Positions 33,801 to 44,962 of a stretch of 64,000 nucleotides of DNA are shown here, piece by piece (positions within the stretch are counted from its first letter, which is position 1; every line of letters starts with the position of its first letter). Location of the stretch: the NCBI GenBank assembly GCA_014526335.1, contig JACTAT010000037.1, positions 13,406,139 through 13,470,138 on the forward strand, written 5' to 3'. Under the pieces are notes generated by a model. That model worked only from the letters and a program-made list of their open reading frames with translations, was not told the origin of the DNA and did not search any database. Position numbers and translations under genes: made by a program. This stretch comes from Chrysaora quinquecirrha. Lineage: Eukaryota; Cnidaria; Scyphozoa; Semaeostomeae; Pelagiidae.

Positions 33801-36800
33801 GAATGGAAATAGCTGCAAAGTTGATCAATCCTCGATTGCTTCCAGTGATATAAATTATTTAAAATTTAAAATGTTGCTTAGGATTTTTCCTGTGGTACTA
33901 TACGTTGCTTAAAGTTTTAGGCCTTCTACATCTTGGCGCTTATAAGCGGTTGCTAATGAAAAAAACTGCGTGTAGTCTAGATTGTATGAGTTGAACACGA
34001 AACTTGTGTAATAAGTCTACCCGCTTAACATAATTTTTTTCTTGCAGGGGAACATGCACTACAATGAATTTCTGAATGGTCTTACGTTAAAAGATGAAGT
34101 CATAATCAGCTCAGAGCCACATCTTCAGTACAGGTCATTGACTATTTCTGATGAATTTGGAAGATTGCTTGAAACAAGGGTTGGAGGAAGAGCATTGTTG
34201 ACTGACAAAAGATTGTTACTTCTCTGTTCGCAGTACTTTCAAAGTTAGTTTTTAATCCTATAAAGTTAGAATTCTCATTTCGGGTTGGAATAGGCGGGGG
34301 GCGTTGGAACTGCAGTCAGGATCTTTTTAGCGGGGGTCGAAATAAACACGGTGGGGGGATCGGAATCTGTTTGTTAAACTTTGTCAGGAAATTGCTGAAA
34401 TGCAGTGCGACAAACCCTAAAGTACTTTTAGGCTGATAAGATCCATCTCTAACAAACAAATAGAGTGTATAAGTGAAATTTCGCAGTAAGAAAGTCACAG
34501 TCAATGAAGTAAGAACTATATCTACAGCATTATTCATGCAAATCTTAATAAGCGGGATCCTAATAAAAGCGGGGGAGGGGTTGGAAAATTTTCCAAAACT
34601 TATTTATCTGGGGGGATGGCAATTAGGCACCTAAGAGTACTATCTATGCTTATAGTTAGCGAATTTTTTTGACATCTGCTGAAAGCTGAGAAGAATTTCA
34701 TTCGTCATTTTCTGTGGTTCCTACAATCTTGGACAAAATATATTGGAACGGCCTAAATAGTTTTGCTATTGTCTATCGATTCCCCCTTCTCCCCCGTTAC
34801 AATGTTGTTTCGTACAAAAGTTGTCTTGCCCTACTACCAACATTGTTTTGGGGGTAAAAGGGGGGAGAATTGGAGTTATATAAAGTAGAAAATCAATGGA
34901 ATAGGCCATATTCCTTGGAGAAAATGCCTTGTTCCAAATATTTTGTCCAAGATTGTAGTCTCCTGCAGCTACCACATGATGGTAATGTGCTAACAGGAGC
35001 CCAAGAAGACGCACTTTGTAGGTAGACAGTGTCAAGTCTCATAAAATAAGTAAGAGCAGGAAACAAAGAATTTTTAATTGAGGAGTGACAGCTTCCCGGT
35101 ACGCAGGGACAGAGCACACGGTACGCGCTACGACAGGCTAAAAATCGACCCGGTACGGTACGAACGCAATCTGCTACATGGTACATTTGAAAAATCAGAG
35201 CCATAACATGCGCATGCGTGAAAAATGGTACACGGGTACACTGTTATGAATACTTACCGGTACGCTTGAAGAAAAGCCGGTGCACAGGTACATTGATCAT
35301 AGCTGTCCCCCCTCCCCCCAATTTGGACGAAGGAGTTTATTCAAAAAGTATGCCGTTTTTGATAAAAAGGAAATCGAAACATTGTGCAGTACATAAATAT
35401 TGCTGCGCAACCAAGCTCTACTAACCGAGCTACCTAACCTAAACTGTGTGAACACGACCGCAAGTACTTCTCGTATCATTCACATTGTTAATATAAATAC
35501 GGCATTGCATCCAATCGTCACTACGTACAAGGCCTGAAGGGAAATAGGACTACTACAAAATAGGAGCTCTCTGAGGCTACCTCACTAGAGAGGGGAATTT
35601 GCTAAAACTTTTTACATGCTTTTTTAAAAGAAGACTTGACTTCGATTTCAACCTGTCTGTTTCTTATTTTTGAAGCAATTTTTCACAAACTTATCGACCC
35701 CTACCCTTGTCAAAGATATGTTTAACATGCGCTTCAAAGCAAGGGCTTCACGCGGCTTCACGCTGGAAGATTTTGCTTGTGGGTATCTTAAATGGTTTTG
35801 TAGATAACAAAACATTTTGACAGACAATTCCCCCTGGTATTTTTTATATTATAAAGGCTGTTCTCATACACTCTTTTTTAATAAGCAACCGCTCAATAAG
35901 CAACTAGGGCTGAATTGATCTTAACATTAAGCAACTTGAGTGCTCAATTGAATTACTGTAAGCAACCAAAAAGTCAAACAACCAAGCTTATTCTCTTTCT
36001 TGTGTTAGGAAATTGTTCTTCCTTCTTATGTTTTGCATGTTGAAGTTGGTTAGCTAACGTTTTTCCACTTACTGTCTCCCAAAAGTCATGTTGTAGACCT
36101 AACAGATGACAATTTTGACCCGCGAAGTCAGGGGTGGTTAGTAAGTACAGAAAATGTTAAGCGACGTTTAAGTACATTTGAGGGCTGAAATGTCTAAAAT
36201 TTTAAGCAACTTTGAGGGCTGGACGAAAGTCAAGTTGCATATTAAAAAAAGTGTATAATACAGCGCATAGCTTTCTTTAAATTGTCTATTCTACGTATTC
36301 GAATATGCCTTTCTCAAGCTAATGTTTTCATTTTCAGCTTCTTCTCTGACGGAATTTGGAGATGCTAAAAAACTACCAGGCGGATACACGATTGAAATGT
36401 CTTGCAAGGACAGCACATATTTCAAACCGATTCCCCTGAGCAATTTCAAAAGTATTGAATTGGATGGCCGTACTGGTGTGTCAGGGTCCATGTCAATCCA
36501 TGCCTCTAAGCCACCATGTAAAGGTTGGCTTGGCTGCTGCGGGGTAAGTTAATGCCGTATACGGTAAGGGGCTGTCGATAACTCGTCGAAGTTGTTTCGA
36601 GTTAACAAATGTTGAAGTTAACGGGGCTCTTGATAACTCGAATTTTAGGTAAAAAGCAAATAATTTTTGTGTTGTACATTTAAGACTTCAAATCGCAATA
36701 AACAGCGGGGACATCACAGGACATAGGGGTCTTTCAATAATTACGGCACGCTAGGAGGGTAGGTGGCTCTTCACGTTTTTCTTGACGAAGCGTGACGGTA

Positions 36801-37469
36801 AATAACGGGGGTGGGTAGTACTTAGTCCGAATCCACGATGTCACAGTACAAAAATTCTCGATAAAGTAAAAAATTCTTGTTCATTATTTGATATAGGATA
36901 TATTTAGGGCAGAAAGTACTTTGCTAATGTGAATTATGCTTTATGCCAATTCCTCAACTAGAACTGCACAAAAATTTTAGAACTGCACATTATATGTAGA
37001 AAACAGCACGTTAATTAAAAAAACCTAGTAGAACACTTACCTCTTCACGTCAGATCTTGTCATCCTCTAAAGCTAATTATGAGCCCTCTTTCATGGCTTC
37101 TCCATATTTGCCATTTGACTAAGCAGTGGCAATCTAAACTGAAAGTCTTTTTGCCGGAACTACTGGTCATCTGTCATCATCACCTGTTACATGCCTTTTA
37201 AAGCCCCTGGCCTGTGTTCACAAAGGGTGGTTTGTTTGTTTGTCACTGAGCTTTTCTTGTTTTTGTTTTAGTGCTTGAAAACATGGAAACGAATGCCATT
37301 GGTGTATAGTGAGTTCAACGAAATGTCTTTGAAGCTTGGCATGCTAATGCCACCGTGGAATCACAAAACATTCCTCACCCTTCACGTGGATCCCATTGTC
37401 CCAGTTGAATATATGAAGGAGTTTACAGCTAATATGCAAACAGTTATGAATAGATGTCAGCCGCAGTAG
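30728..37469 (+). CDS. Uncharacterised five-exon gene, possible PH-like fold (copy B, complete)
   Basis: Exons 30728-30818, 32821-32993, 34048-34243, 36338-36543 and 37272-37469 join in consistent phases (1, 0, 1, 0) to 287 codons ending in TAG. All introns are GT-AG. Residues 1-90 are polar and low in complexity (Gln/Ser rich). Residues 89-153 hold LKDEVIISSEPHLQYRSLTI and GGRALLTDKRLLLLCSQYF, which resembles the beta-strand core 'TDRRLI' seen in PH-like/GRAM/bPH domains. Residues 155-222 have GGYTIEMSCKDSTYFKPIPL and a Gly-Cys-rich KGWLGCCG. The end TLHVDPIVPVEYMKEFTANM could be the closing strand and helix. I do not recognise the family; the PH-like idea is inference and the function is unknown. 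No signal peptide or membrane segment is seen. Introns 1-3 are full of MITEs. Confidence 0.75.
31970..32090. repeat. GGAACGGGAAC-rich low-complexity tract
   Basis: Degenerate GGGAACGGGAA repeats in intron 1, just before the satellite relic. Confidence 0.8.
32105..32385. repeat. Relic of the 185-bp satellite in copy B
   Basis: About one and a half to two diverged monomers (for example TGCTGCTGTCTGAAACA and ATCTGAAACAACTCGAAT), against about 18 in copy A at the same intron position. Confidence 0.85.
32821..32993 (+). CDS. Exon 2 of the five-exon gene
   Basis: Acceptor TACTTTAG, donor GTTAGT, encoding residues 31-88. Same as 16701-16873 apart from three synonymous changes. Confidence 0.8.
33427..33972. 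mobile_element. TA-flanked MITE, GTTGCTTA subfamily, in intron 2
   Basis: TA (33425-33426) then CGCGCAGTTTTTTTATAAGC; the right end AAAAAACTGCGTG is followed by TA (33973-33974). AAGCAAC / GTTGCTTA is repeated near both ends. 546 bp, larger than its relatives. The middle resembles nothing known to me. Confidence 0.7.
34048..34243 (+). CDS. Exon 3 of the five-exon gene
   Basis: Acceptor TTCTTGCAG, donor GTTAGT, encoding GNMHYNEFLNGLTLKDEV through LLLLCSQYFQ plus one base. This is the exon with the PH-like strand pattern. Confidence 0.85.
34275..34625. repeat. GC-rich element fragment with AATAAGCGGGG repeats
   Basis: GGCGGGGGG, TAGCGGGGGTCG, GTGGGGGGATCGGAA, AATAAGCGGGATCC and AAAAGCGGGGGAGGGG recur over 350 bp of intron 3. 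Probably a decayed DNA element. Boundaries are uncertain. Confidence 0.4.
34721..34958. mobile_element. Complete MITE, CAATCTTGGACAAAATAT family
   Basis: CTACAATCTTGGACAAAATA at the left and its complement at the right, with TA at both edges, so a TA target is likely (Tc1/mariner type). The inside holds an inverted ACAATGTTG / CAACATTGT pair. Relatives are at 1167, 28710 and 46729-46979, with bare ends near 48672 and 59118. Confidence 0.85.
35085..35310. repeat. GGTAC-rich module
   Basis: GGTAC occurs about nine times in roughly 150 bp (CCGGTACGCAGG, ACGGTACGCGC, CCGGTACGGTACG and so on). It is probably a DNA element with an iterated motif. Termini were not identified. Confidence 0.5.
35869..36253. 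mobile_element. TA-flanked MITE, GTTGCTTA subfamily, in intron 3
   Basis: TA then CACTCTTTTTTAATAAGCAA; right end TTGCATATTAAAAAAAGTG then TA. Inside are repeated AAGCAACT and the TTTGAGGGCTG phrase. It lies about 85 bp before exon 4. Confidence 0.85.
36338..36543 (+). CDS. Exon 4 of the five-exon gene
   Basis: Acceptor TTTTCAG, donor GTAAGT. Starts with two bases completing codon 154 and encodes SSLTEFGDAKKLPGGYTI through KGWLGCCG. Confidence 0.85.
36560..36740. repeat. Possible pogo/Tigger-type end in intron 4
   Basis: GATAACTCG, GAGTTAACAAATGTTGAAG and TTAACGGGG recall Tigger-like MITE ends. One-sided; low confidence. Confidence 0.3.
37272..37469 (+). CDS. Exon 5 (last) of the five-exon gene
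   Basis: Acceptor TTGTTTTAG, then CLKTWKRMPLVYSEFNEM, ending in MNRCQPQ and TAG. No clear AATAAA was seen immediately downstream. Confidence 0.85.
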   Translation, partial: CLKTWKRMPLVYSEFNEMSLKLGMLMPPWNHKTFLTLHVDPIVPVEYMKEFTANMQTVMNRCQPQ

Positions 37470-37779
37470 GCATCAGCCCCGACATCGGAACATTACTCGA
37501 TTTTCAACCTAATGTTAATTCATCATTATGCTTTTATAACAGAAATCGATAAGAACTTTTACATAGATTTGCATTCAACGTTTTTAGATACGACAATTTG
37601 ATTACATAGGGTTACTTGTAAAACATCTTGTAAAATCATTTTACTGTCTCAGTTTAATTCATTTTACAAAATTTTAATGAACTTTCATTATATGGGTTTC
37701 CCATGATGATGGTTGCGGTTTATTCAAGCGGACGAATTTTGTTCTTGATTGGCATTGATTTGTATTATGTGGCGTTTTC

Positions 37780-38012
37780 AATTTCAACACGCCCCGGGCT
37801 GAAATTTTGCGCGTTTACATGGAAGATTTCCATAATCTCAGCGTCTCTGAGATTTCAACACGGGCTGAGAAACCGAGTTGAACTCAGCACGGGCTGAGTT
37901 TCAACTCGCCCTCTATCATGTAAACGCAGTAAAGGCTGAAAACGTTAGTCGAGTTTAAACTCAGCCTGAGGAGTTGAACTCAGCACGGGCTGAAATTTTC
38001 ATGTAAAGAGCC
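37780..38012. repeat. Module with iterated CACGGGCTGA motif
   Basis: CGGGCTGA occurs at least six times, in both orientations, with GTTGAACTCAGCACGGGCTG repeated. Two copies of GGGCTGAAATTTT lie near the ends. Probably a small DNA element. Confidence 0.5.
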
Positions 38013-38382
38013 TCTAATTAAAGAATTTCATAGAATGACACATTGCCGCGTCGGGGAAACACGGCGATTTGATTGGTAAAAACTGGGTTAAAATTGCCAA
38101 AAACGCTTGGATACAGACGCCAGCTCTGTCATGATGTGGATGAATACTGGGTAACATTCCAGAACATGGTGGACATGTATGGCAAGGCGTGTTCTCTTAT
38201 AAGGGATCTTGACTCGGTGGGCATTCTATTGTTGTTTTAGGAAAAATAGCAAAAGGCTATTGTTCAAAAACAGTAGAAAAAAGGAGAAGGGGGACTGGAG
38301 GCAAATACTGTACCCACGTTTGCTAAAAGACTGAAAAGAGTGCTTATTTCAACAGCACCACTAATCTAGATCCAACTAAAAA

Positions 38383-39098
38383 CCCGGGGGAGTACTTCAT
38401 TGTTCAAATGACTAAAGTAAAGTAAAAGTAAAGTTGCCGTTTTTGAGTCTACTACTAGCCAAGGGCTACTCAGTCGACTTTACACTTTACCCCTGGTCTG
38501 GATGCATTAGCATATAGCAGGGTGCAGCCACACACGGCGCTCATAACTACCGACCAGGTACCAATTTATACACCTTGGTGGAGAGAGGCACATTTGTGTT
38601 AACAACTTGCCCAAGGTTATTATCTCTGCAATCACAAGTGGAAAGACCGTGGCTCGAACCCACAACATTCTCGTTGTGAGCCCTGCACGCTAACTACTGT
38701 GCCACAGAGACCACGACTAGACGTGCCACCCTGCCACCCAGTTTTTCCAAACCCACCCATGTCTACCGATAAATTCTGTTCCTCGTGGTACTTATGTATA
38801 GAAAAAACAACGAAATTTTTTACCCATTTGTACCAATATCTCAAGTGTTTGAACCCAATTTAACGCCTGAGGCAACTCTAAATGCGTCGAAAAGCCATTT
38901 GCGATGAAAACTAAAACGCACTTTTTATCAGCCTTTTCAAAGCAATGCATGTCTAAAATGTTATGTATATTTTACTACCCATGTGTAGAGATTCTTTACG
39001 AAAAATCAACCCATATGTAGGGAAAGTGGCGCTGAAAAAGTTACTCATTTGGGCGGCTCGTCTAGTATAGCGAACAATGGAGGTACCCCTCCCCCGGG
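38383..39098. mobile_element. Inverted-repeat element (CCCGGGGG ends), copy 2
   Basis: Reverse-orientation relative of 23615-25319, without the hAT but interrupted by a SINE at 38415-38715. Ends CCCGGGGGAGTACTTCATTG and the complement. Confidence 0.8.
38415..38715 (-). mobile_element. tRNA-derived SINE inserted in the preceding element
   Basis: On the minus strand the head reads GTCTCTGTGGCACAGTAGTT (A box TGGCACAGTAG), with a B box GGTTCGAGCC at 38660-38651. The tail is an ACTTT-type repeat at 38415-38435. ACTA flanks both ends (38411-38414, 38716-38719). The 300-bp length and A-rich tail favour a SINE over a tRNA gene. Confidence 0.75.
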
Positions 39099-39643
39099 AC
39101 TAGAAAACAAATCTTGGAAAAACAGTTTTATCCCATTTTGTTATTATCAGAAGGTTTTTCCAACGGTCTCAGTAAAAATGTTTGTTGGTTTTACTTCTGG
39201 TCTCAGAACAAAAGTTAAGTTACAAGTTTTACCATAATTGACCGTCCCTATTAGACTTATTACATTTCGTTACTCTCCACAAACTGCAACAGCAACATCT
39301 AGCAACAACAACAACTCCGCTGCTGCTTACTTACAGATTGGACTCATAATTAGACTCGCTAAAGCTACGCAAGTATTTACATGTTCTAATGTCTCTGTAT
39401 TGCTCCTTGATTCTGATAGGTCGCTAGTAACATAGTAAACACAGTAACTGAACCTGAACTGAATTCCACAGCGAGGCCCCATCAGGGGGGTCAGTCTATC
39501 CCATATCTCCTATATCTACTTATCTCTTGCATGTTTTGTTCGGTTTTTTCGAGAATGACACAAAAAAACCTGCATATCCTTTATTTTATCCTGAAGTATC
39601 CCTTATCTCTTCGATTTTTTTCAGGAAGAATCCCAACAGTATA

Positions 39644-40004
39644 CACGTTTTTTTATAAGAACACTGAAATTGAAGAAAGCCATGCAATGTTCTTAATTTT
39701 TCCGATTCGAAGACTCAAAATGTTCTTAACATGTTCTTAATTTTCTTGCTTTTTAAAAAGCTGCTGTTTTTCAAATTAGGTGATAATTGCTACGAAAAGG
39801 GGCGCACATGTAAAAATGTCACGAAGTCACAATGATTGAGATAGTTCACCTGTTTTTTAGAGCGGAGAACACGAAAGCGCCATTTGAGAAAGTAAATTCT
39901 AATTTGTTTCTAGCTTCACAAAGCCTTTTAATGTTCTTAGCATGTTCTTAACTTTTTAGCCTTTGAAGCCTTATGTTCTTATATACTTTGTTCTAATAAA
40001 AAAC
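39644..40004. mobile_element. TA-MITE, TGTTCTTA subfamily
   Basis: TA (39642-39643) then CACGTTTTTTTATAAGAACA. The inside repeats ATGTTCTTA about seven times. The right end (TTCTAATAAAAAACATA) is decayed. Confidence 0.65.
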
Positions 40005-40079
40005 ATAGGGGCCCTATGGGCATGTTCGAAGAACGACTCTGGTTGAATATAGCTATTTCGGTCAAATGATGAAAGATGT

Positions 40080-40590
40080 TTATCGGTATGCACAACGATG
40101 ACGATGATGATTATTATGATAATGGTGGTGGTTATGATGATGATGTTGATGACCACGATGATTATGATGCTGGTTGGTAGGGGTGATTGTGGTGGTAGGG
40201 TGGATATGGTGGTGGTGATAGGGATGATCGTGGTGATGATTGTAGGGGGGTTGTGGTGGTGCTGATAAAGGTGGTCGTGGTGAAGGTTGTAGGGGTGGTT
40301 GTGGTGGTGGTGATAAGGGGGGGCTGGTGGTTGTGATAGGGGTGATCGTGGTGATGGTTGTAGAGGTGGTTGTGGTGGTGGTTATAGGGGGGTGGTTGTG
40401 GTGATAAGGGTGATCGTGGTGATGGTTGTAGGGGTGGTTGTGGTGGTGGAGATAGGGGTGGTGGTGGTGATGGTTGTAGGGGTGATTGTGATGGTGATGC
40501 CGTTCCTTTAGATCTTGCCACAGCCACATCGTCAGTGATGGTAATCATGATGATGATGATGGTGAGAATGATGGCGATTTGCTTTGAAAA
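40080..40590. repeat. GGTGGTGAT-type microsatellite
   Basis: About 500 bp of degenerate GTGGTGATA / GGTGGTTGTGGT repeats. The His/Pro/Thr-rich frames on the minus strand are by-products. Confidence 0.95.
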
Positions 40591-40902
40591 GTATTTTGAA
40601 ATTGCCGCTCTTGCCGAGACTCTATGATTGACGATAAGAATGTTTGAAATGTCATTAACTATACCATTTTGGCAATTTGCCATCGTTTAAGAAGTCAACA
40701 ACAATGACTCATAGTGAACTATTACGAGTCAGTAGAACAATTGTGACATGACCTAAGATTGACAAAGCCGTTTGCAGGCCGCCGTTGTGAAAAGCCAACC
40801 ACTAATTGCGCATCAATTGCCGAGACAATGGCTTTAAGAGCATTCTTGAGATGCTTATACTATTGTTACACGTTTTCCATTGTTCGAGCGTTGGTTAGTA
40901 AG

Positions 40903-40904
40903 TG

Positions 40905-40938
<34 letters not shown>
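40903..40938. repeat. GTTA tetranucleotide repeat
   Basis: About nine tandem GTTA units. The region 40600-41410 otherwise shows no gene. Confidence 0.9.
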
Positions 40939-40939
<1 letters not shown>

Positions 40940-41410
40940 GACACGCCACCCAACACCAATATGTTTGAAATTCTTCGAACATAAAAAGAAAAAACGTGTA
41001 CTGTACCTTTACACCATAAAGGGGCATCAGCAGCCAAAACGCGTGTGATAAGTCTATAAAGTCTATCTTAACGAGAGATTGAAAATGTTGAGCTTTTATC
41101 AAAAGACAAAACTGATTTTCTGTTAAATGTTCAAATGGTCCAAAAAACCCCGAGGAAATGTTATAAAGAGTAAGCGGAAGAACAGAAGAAAATGAATGGC
41201 ATTATGGTAACTTCAAAAGCAACATGGATACATCAAATAAAATCTATTTTAAATAAGGTCAATATCTCTACTTTAACTTACTAAATATAAATTGAACACT
41301 TTTAATGTACAATAAACCAACGGTCTCTACTTAATTAACACATATAAAGGTACTTTGAAAACTTTCCAAGCTAAATCATCGTGCTTACAGCACTGTGTAA
41401 GTACTACGGT

Positions 41411-41883
41411 CCTGGCCAAGCGATCAAACATTGTTGGTCCGACATTTAAAATTTACTTTTCAAGCAAAATGCTTAACCGTTAGGCAACGTCCAAAAACAT
41501 TGCTCATCAAACATTCTTTGTTTGCGTCAAGCAAAAAATGTTGTTGAATCTTTACAAATGCTGTTGAACCTTGAAGGTGCTGTGGCGTCGTGGTGTAATC
41601 CAGCTGACTCATGGTGTCAGAAGCTCAGTGTGGTCAGGGGTTCGAGCCCAGCCACGGTAGGGTCACAGCCAGGGTCGAGGTCTCGATTAGTTAACCTACT
41701 ACTGAGATCCTAGCGACTGGCGCTAAAACACCATATCACCTTCACCTTTCAAAAACATCACGCCATAAATTTTTTTTGCTTTTGCTCCTCAAGCAATTTT
41801 TTTGGAAGTGGCCAAACGGTCAAACATTTGTTGAAAGCAAATTTAAAATGTTGGGCTAACAATGTTTGATCTTTTGGCCAAGG
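41411..41883. mobile_element. MITE with iterated AAACATT motif, host of a SINE
   Basis: Left CCTGGCCAAGCGATCAAACA and right TGTTTGATCTTTTGGCCAAGG are imperfect inverted repeats, each followed inward by a second inverted AACATT…TTTAAAAT segment. AAACATT / AATGTTT recurs inside. A SINE interrupts it at 41574-41749. Confidence 0.65.
41574..41749 (+). mobile_element. tRNA-derived SINE, copy 1
   Basis: The head GTGCTGTGGCGTCGTGGTGT has an A-box-like TGGCGTCGTGG and a B box GGTTCGAGCCC at about 41639-41649. The body CTAGCGACTGGCGCTAAAAC and an ACCTTC-repeat end follow. The same family is at 55909-56083 (minus) and 46265-47020 (broken). Confidence 0.85.
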
Positions 41884-42961
41884 AAATTTCATTCGAACAA
41901 GCAAATGTTAGAGTTTGCAATTATTCAACTTCGTGGATGTCAACTGTACACTTAACAAAAACTTTTAAATGCAGGATACATTACAACAATGTTCTTCTTA
42001 ATACGTATAATCTCTGATCTAACCGATTTGAGACAACCACGACAACTAATATCTATATTTCTCTCTAACCTGAACATAGTCAGTCACATTATGACGACAA
42101 AGGGGGCCGCGGGTCACCCTATGTCGGTAACCCTTTGGTTCTTAGTAGAGTAACCCAGAAGTTGCTGTGGTTTTCTATTACCTCAGTAAGGGTGAATCAA
42201 TTTGCAACTATGATTTTGTTTGCTAATCCTCTACAGCAACATCTCATCTTCATCACACATTTTCTTCGTTCAAATTCTGGTATCTTGTATCTTGCTGCAA
42301 GAAAAAAATCACGAGATTGAGCACTGATGCCACAAAGCCTGAAAAGTGTTCAACCTTCCTCAAGACAAAAATGCCTCTAGCTGAAAACTCTCCTCAATTA
42401 AAACAATGAAAAAGAGGCAAATTCCGAGTGTGGCAAAAGTTTCCCTTGGTTCGAACTATTCTTTCCGGGGTTAATGACCGTGTGACCGTTACTTTTTCCT
42501 TACTCTGTTATCATCTGAAATAATTTAAGCAAGAAATTTGATGTCCGACTTGCAACTCAAAAGCCTCGTTTTCAAAATTTTAAACTAAAAAGCCTCGTTT
42601 CCAAATTCACGAAAATTTGTTCAAAAAGAAATTGTGACCCCAGATTCAGGTTGAGCATTTCAACTATTGGACTAGGACAAAGTTTCTTCCTTTTAGCCCA
42701 ATGTTAATTCCTTCGCCTCCGCAGTTCTCGTTTGAGCTGTTTCTAGAGGGGTGTCCTCTAATCTCGTACAATTAAGACAGATTTTGGAATCAGGGAAGAC
42801 AGCGAATTTTAACCCTTGCGATTAATATTCTCATAAATTTAAGATCTGTGATTTAATTAATTCGCAACAATATATTTTAACTACAAATTGCAGACAGAGA
42901 AGAAATGGGGGTTTGGAGATGTATCTTGTGGCGCCAGCTATGTCCTTATCTAATGTTTGAG

Positions 42962-43365
42962 ACGGCTCCTCCGCGGAAAGGAGCCGTAACTGTACGCCCC
43001 TCTTCTATCGGTCCACTCTTCGAGGCGTGGACAGAAGGGGGACATGCAGTGAAATGACTTATAAGTTTCTGTTCTTGAAGTTTAGATCGCCATTACACGT
43101 CATGCACCAGTGATTCGCACTGGCACCGGTGATTCGCACCGGTGATGGCGATCTAAACAGTTGAAAACCTCCCTATTCTTGCTATTTTGGGTGGACTCCG
43201 TACCGGCGCTGGCGGCTTGACACGTGTTTCGCACGTGCACCAGTGTTCGCACTGGTCCCGGCAAGTAGCCCCCAAAAGAGCAGATCGCGATAAGTATTGA
43301 CTAGTGGCTAATTTCTTGTGCCTCTTGTGGAGGTCTATGGGAAATACGTGTTACAGAGGACACGT
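42962..43365. other. Cluster of seven hairpins, several with TTCG loops
   Basis: H1 ACGGCTCC/GGAGCCGT (42962-42987). H2 GTCCAC/GTGGAC (43011-43032). A 14-bp stem GTTTAGATCGCCAT/ATGGCGATCTAAAC (43080-43093 with 43145-43158) encloses H3 CCAGTG-ATTCG-CACTGG (43107-43123) and H4 CACCGGTG-ATTCG-CACCGGTG (43124-43144). H5 CACGTG-TTTCG-CACGTG (43221-43237). H6 ACCAGTG-TTCG-CACTGGT (43239-43256). H7 ACGTGT/ACACGT (43346-43365). No coding frame. H3 and H4 inside one stem give a T- or cruciform shape. It is GC-rich against an AT-rich background. Not recognised; it could be a structured RNA, a mobile-element end or a replication-type palindrome. Confidence 0.7.
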
Positions 43366-44224
43366 GCGCCATAAGATTAGACATCTCACGCTACATTGTG
43401 TAGACATCAGTAAATTTACAATTTAGAAATTAATTTGTTAATATAGCTACTTGTTTGCAAAACTAAAGCGTCCAACAACAATAATATCAGCCAGCAGTGG
43501 AAGCATGGCCGGTTTAACTCAACAATATCAAACTAAAACATAGAATAACTAACGGCTACTATTATTGGTTCATTTCAGCTGTCGGTTATATGTTCTATCA
43601 GGGTGAGGACGGGTGGGGAGTTCGTTTTGATTCACTTTTTCTATCTCAAGAATTCTTTTTGACTAACTTTCTATATCTAACGAAACGAAGGAATGAGGCC
43701 TGTCCACTTAGTTGCCTAATATTTATCCCTCACGTTTCACGTTATTCGAAGCATGATTGGCTAAGACTTTGCATGCAGCTGTGACTTATTGTTAATTTTG
43801 GTCATGTGGATGCAAAAGAAATTACGATTGGTTAGATATTTTGATCGAGCATTCGTGCTTGGCTAGTTTTCCGCCTGGTAACCTTTTTGGCATGTGCTAC
43901 CTCTCCGTGCCATGACCTAGTGCGGCCTGCTAGCGTTAATCTTTCTCTATTTCCGAACTGAAACACTTAATACTTTATTTTCGTCGTCTGTTAATGTGTA
44001 ACAGCTAATCCCTACTCAGAGCCGATATGCGTTTGGCACCTTTTCTTTTAGGTATCCATGAGATTTTTACCTTGATTTGGAGAGTCGTTTTAGGTTGCTT
44101 CGTGTGTGTAACTATGGGGTCTGGGTCGGAGTTTTAAGTGCTTCGTGAAACAATTAACTGTATTTGATGGTGAGGCCATCAAATCTGAATGGCTCGAAAA
44201 TTTAAAGAGCTTATACTACTGGAG

Positions 44225-44541
44225 AGAAAATCACTAAGGAACTTTTCATTGTTGAATATTGTTATCATTGCAAACAATCAAAAATTAGAAAGCCCGTTCC
44301 ATTTATTTGCAGTCGAAAATCACATGAATTTTACTTTGCGCATGTATCAAATGTTTCCTTGAGTAGTTTCGAGCTTTGCTTACATGCAAATGTCTCTGTA
44401 CAGTAGGCATTAAACTGTATGCGCAGTTAAAATTAAGGAACTATTAAGGAGCTTTTGGAACTACAATCGTCTCAAAAGAGGTCAAAAAATAAGGAACTTT
44501 AAGAACTGCGCCTTGAGCTAGGTTCTTTACAAAAAAGCGTG
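44225..44541. mobile_element. TA-MITE, GTTCCTTA subfamily, 5' end unclear
   Basis: The right end GGTTCTTTACAAAAAAGCGTG is followed by TA. Inside, AAGGAACT repeats occur. It is a relative of 16218-16619. The stretch 43370-44220 shows no gene. Confidence 0.6.
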
Positions 44542-44962
44542 TATACAGATAACTTCGCTTGGGAATTTGATCAAGCGGGGTAGTGCTTTGTAGTTGAAAT
44601 TGATCCTGCAAGATCTACGTAGCTACTAGAAAGTTGTTAGAATGAGCCAGATTGGAATTAGAATTTCTATTTCATTTGAGACTTAAATTTGAGAGTTGCC
44701 GTAATGAGCTGGCTCTTTGCGTTGCTCATAGGAGAGAAATGTCGCAACAAGGGTATAGCAAGTTCTTAATGTCATTTTACTTTTTGATCTTTACGCTGGC
44801 AATAGCCCGTATTTTACTGCAACGAGTTTAATGAGTTTCGTAACCTAAGATGGCTCAATTGGTTATCTCACCTCACTTGCTGGCACTGCTGCATCGAGCG
44901 TCATCAGCGCCTGGAGGCAGAAGAGAATGTTTCGCCCCCAATACTTTTTAGACACAATTCTG

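Noticed and set aside
38640..38715. A tRNA gene on the minus strand
   Set aside because: A and B boxes are present, but the acceptor stem does not close well and the unit continues into a 300-bp body with a tail and target duplication, so it is a SINE.
40080..40683. His/Pro/Thr-rich frames of 149 and 173 codons on the minus strand
   Set aside because: Pure by-product of the GGTGGTGAT microsatellite.
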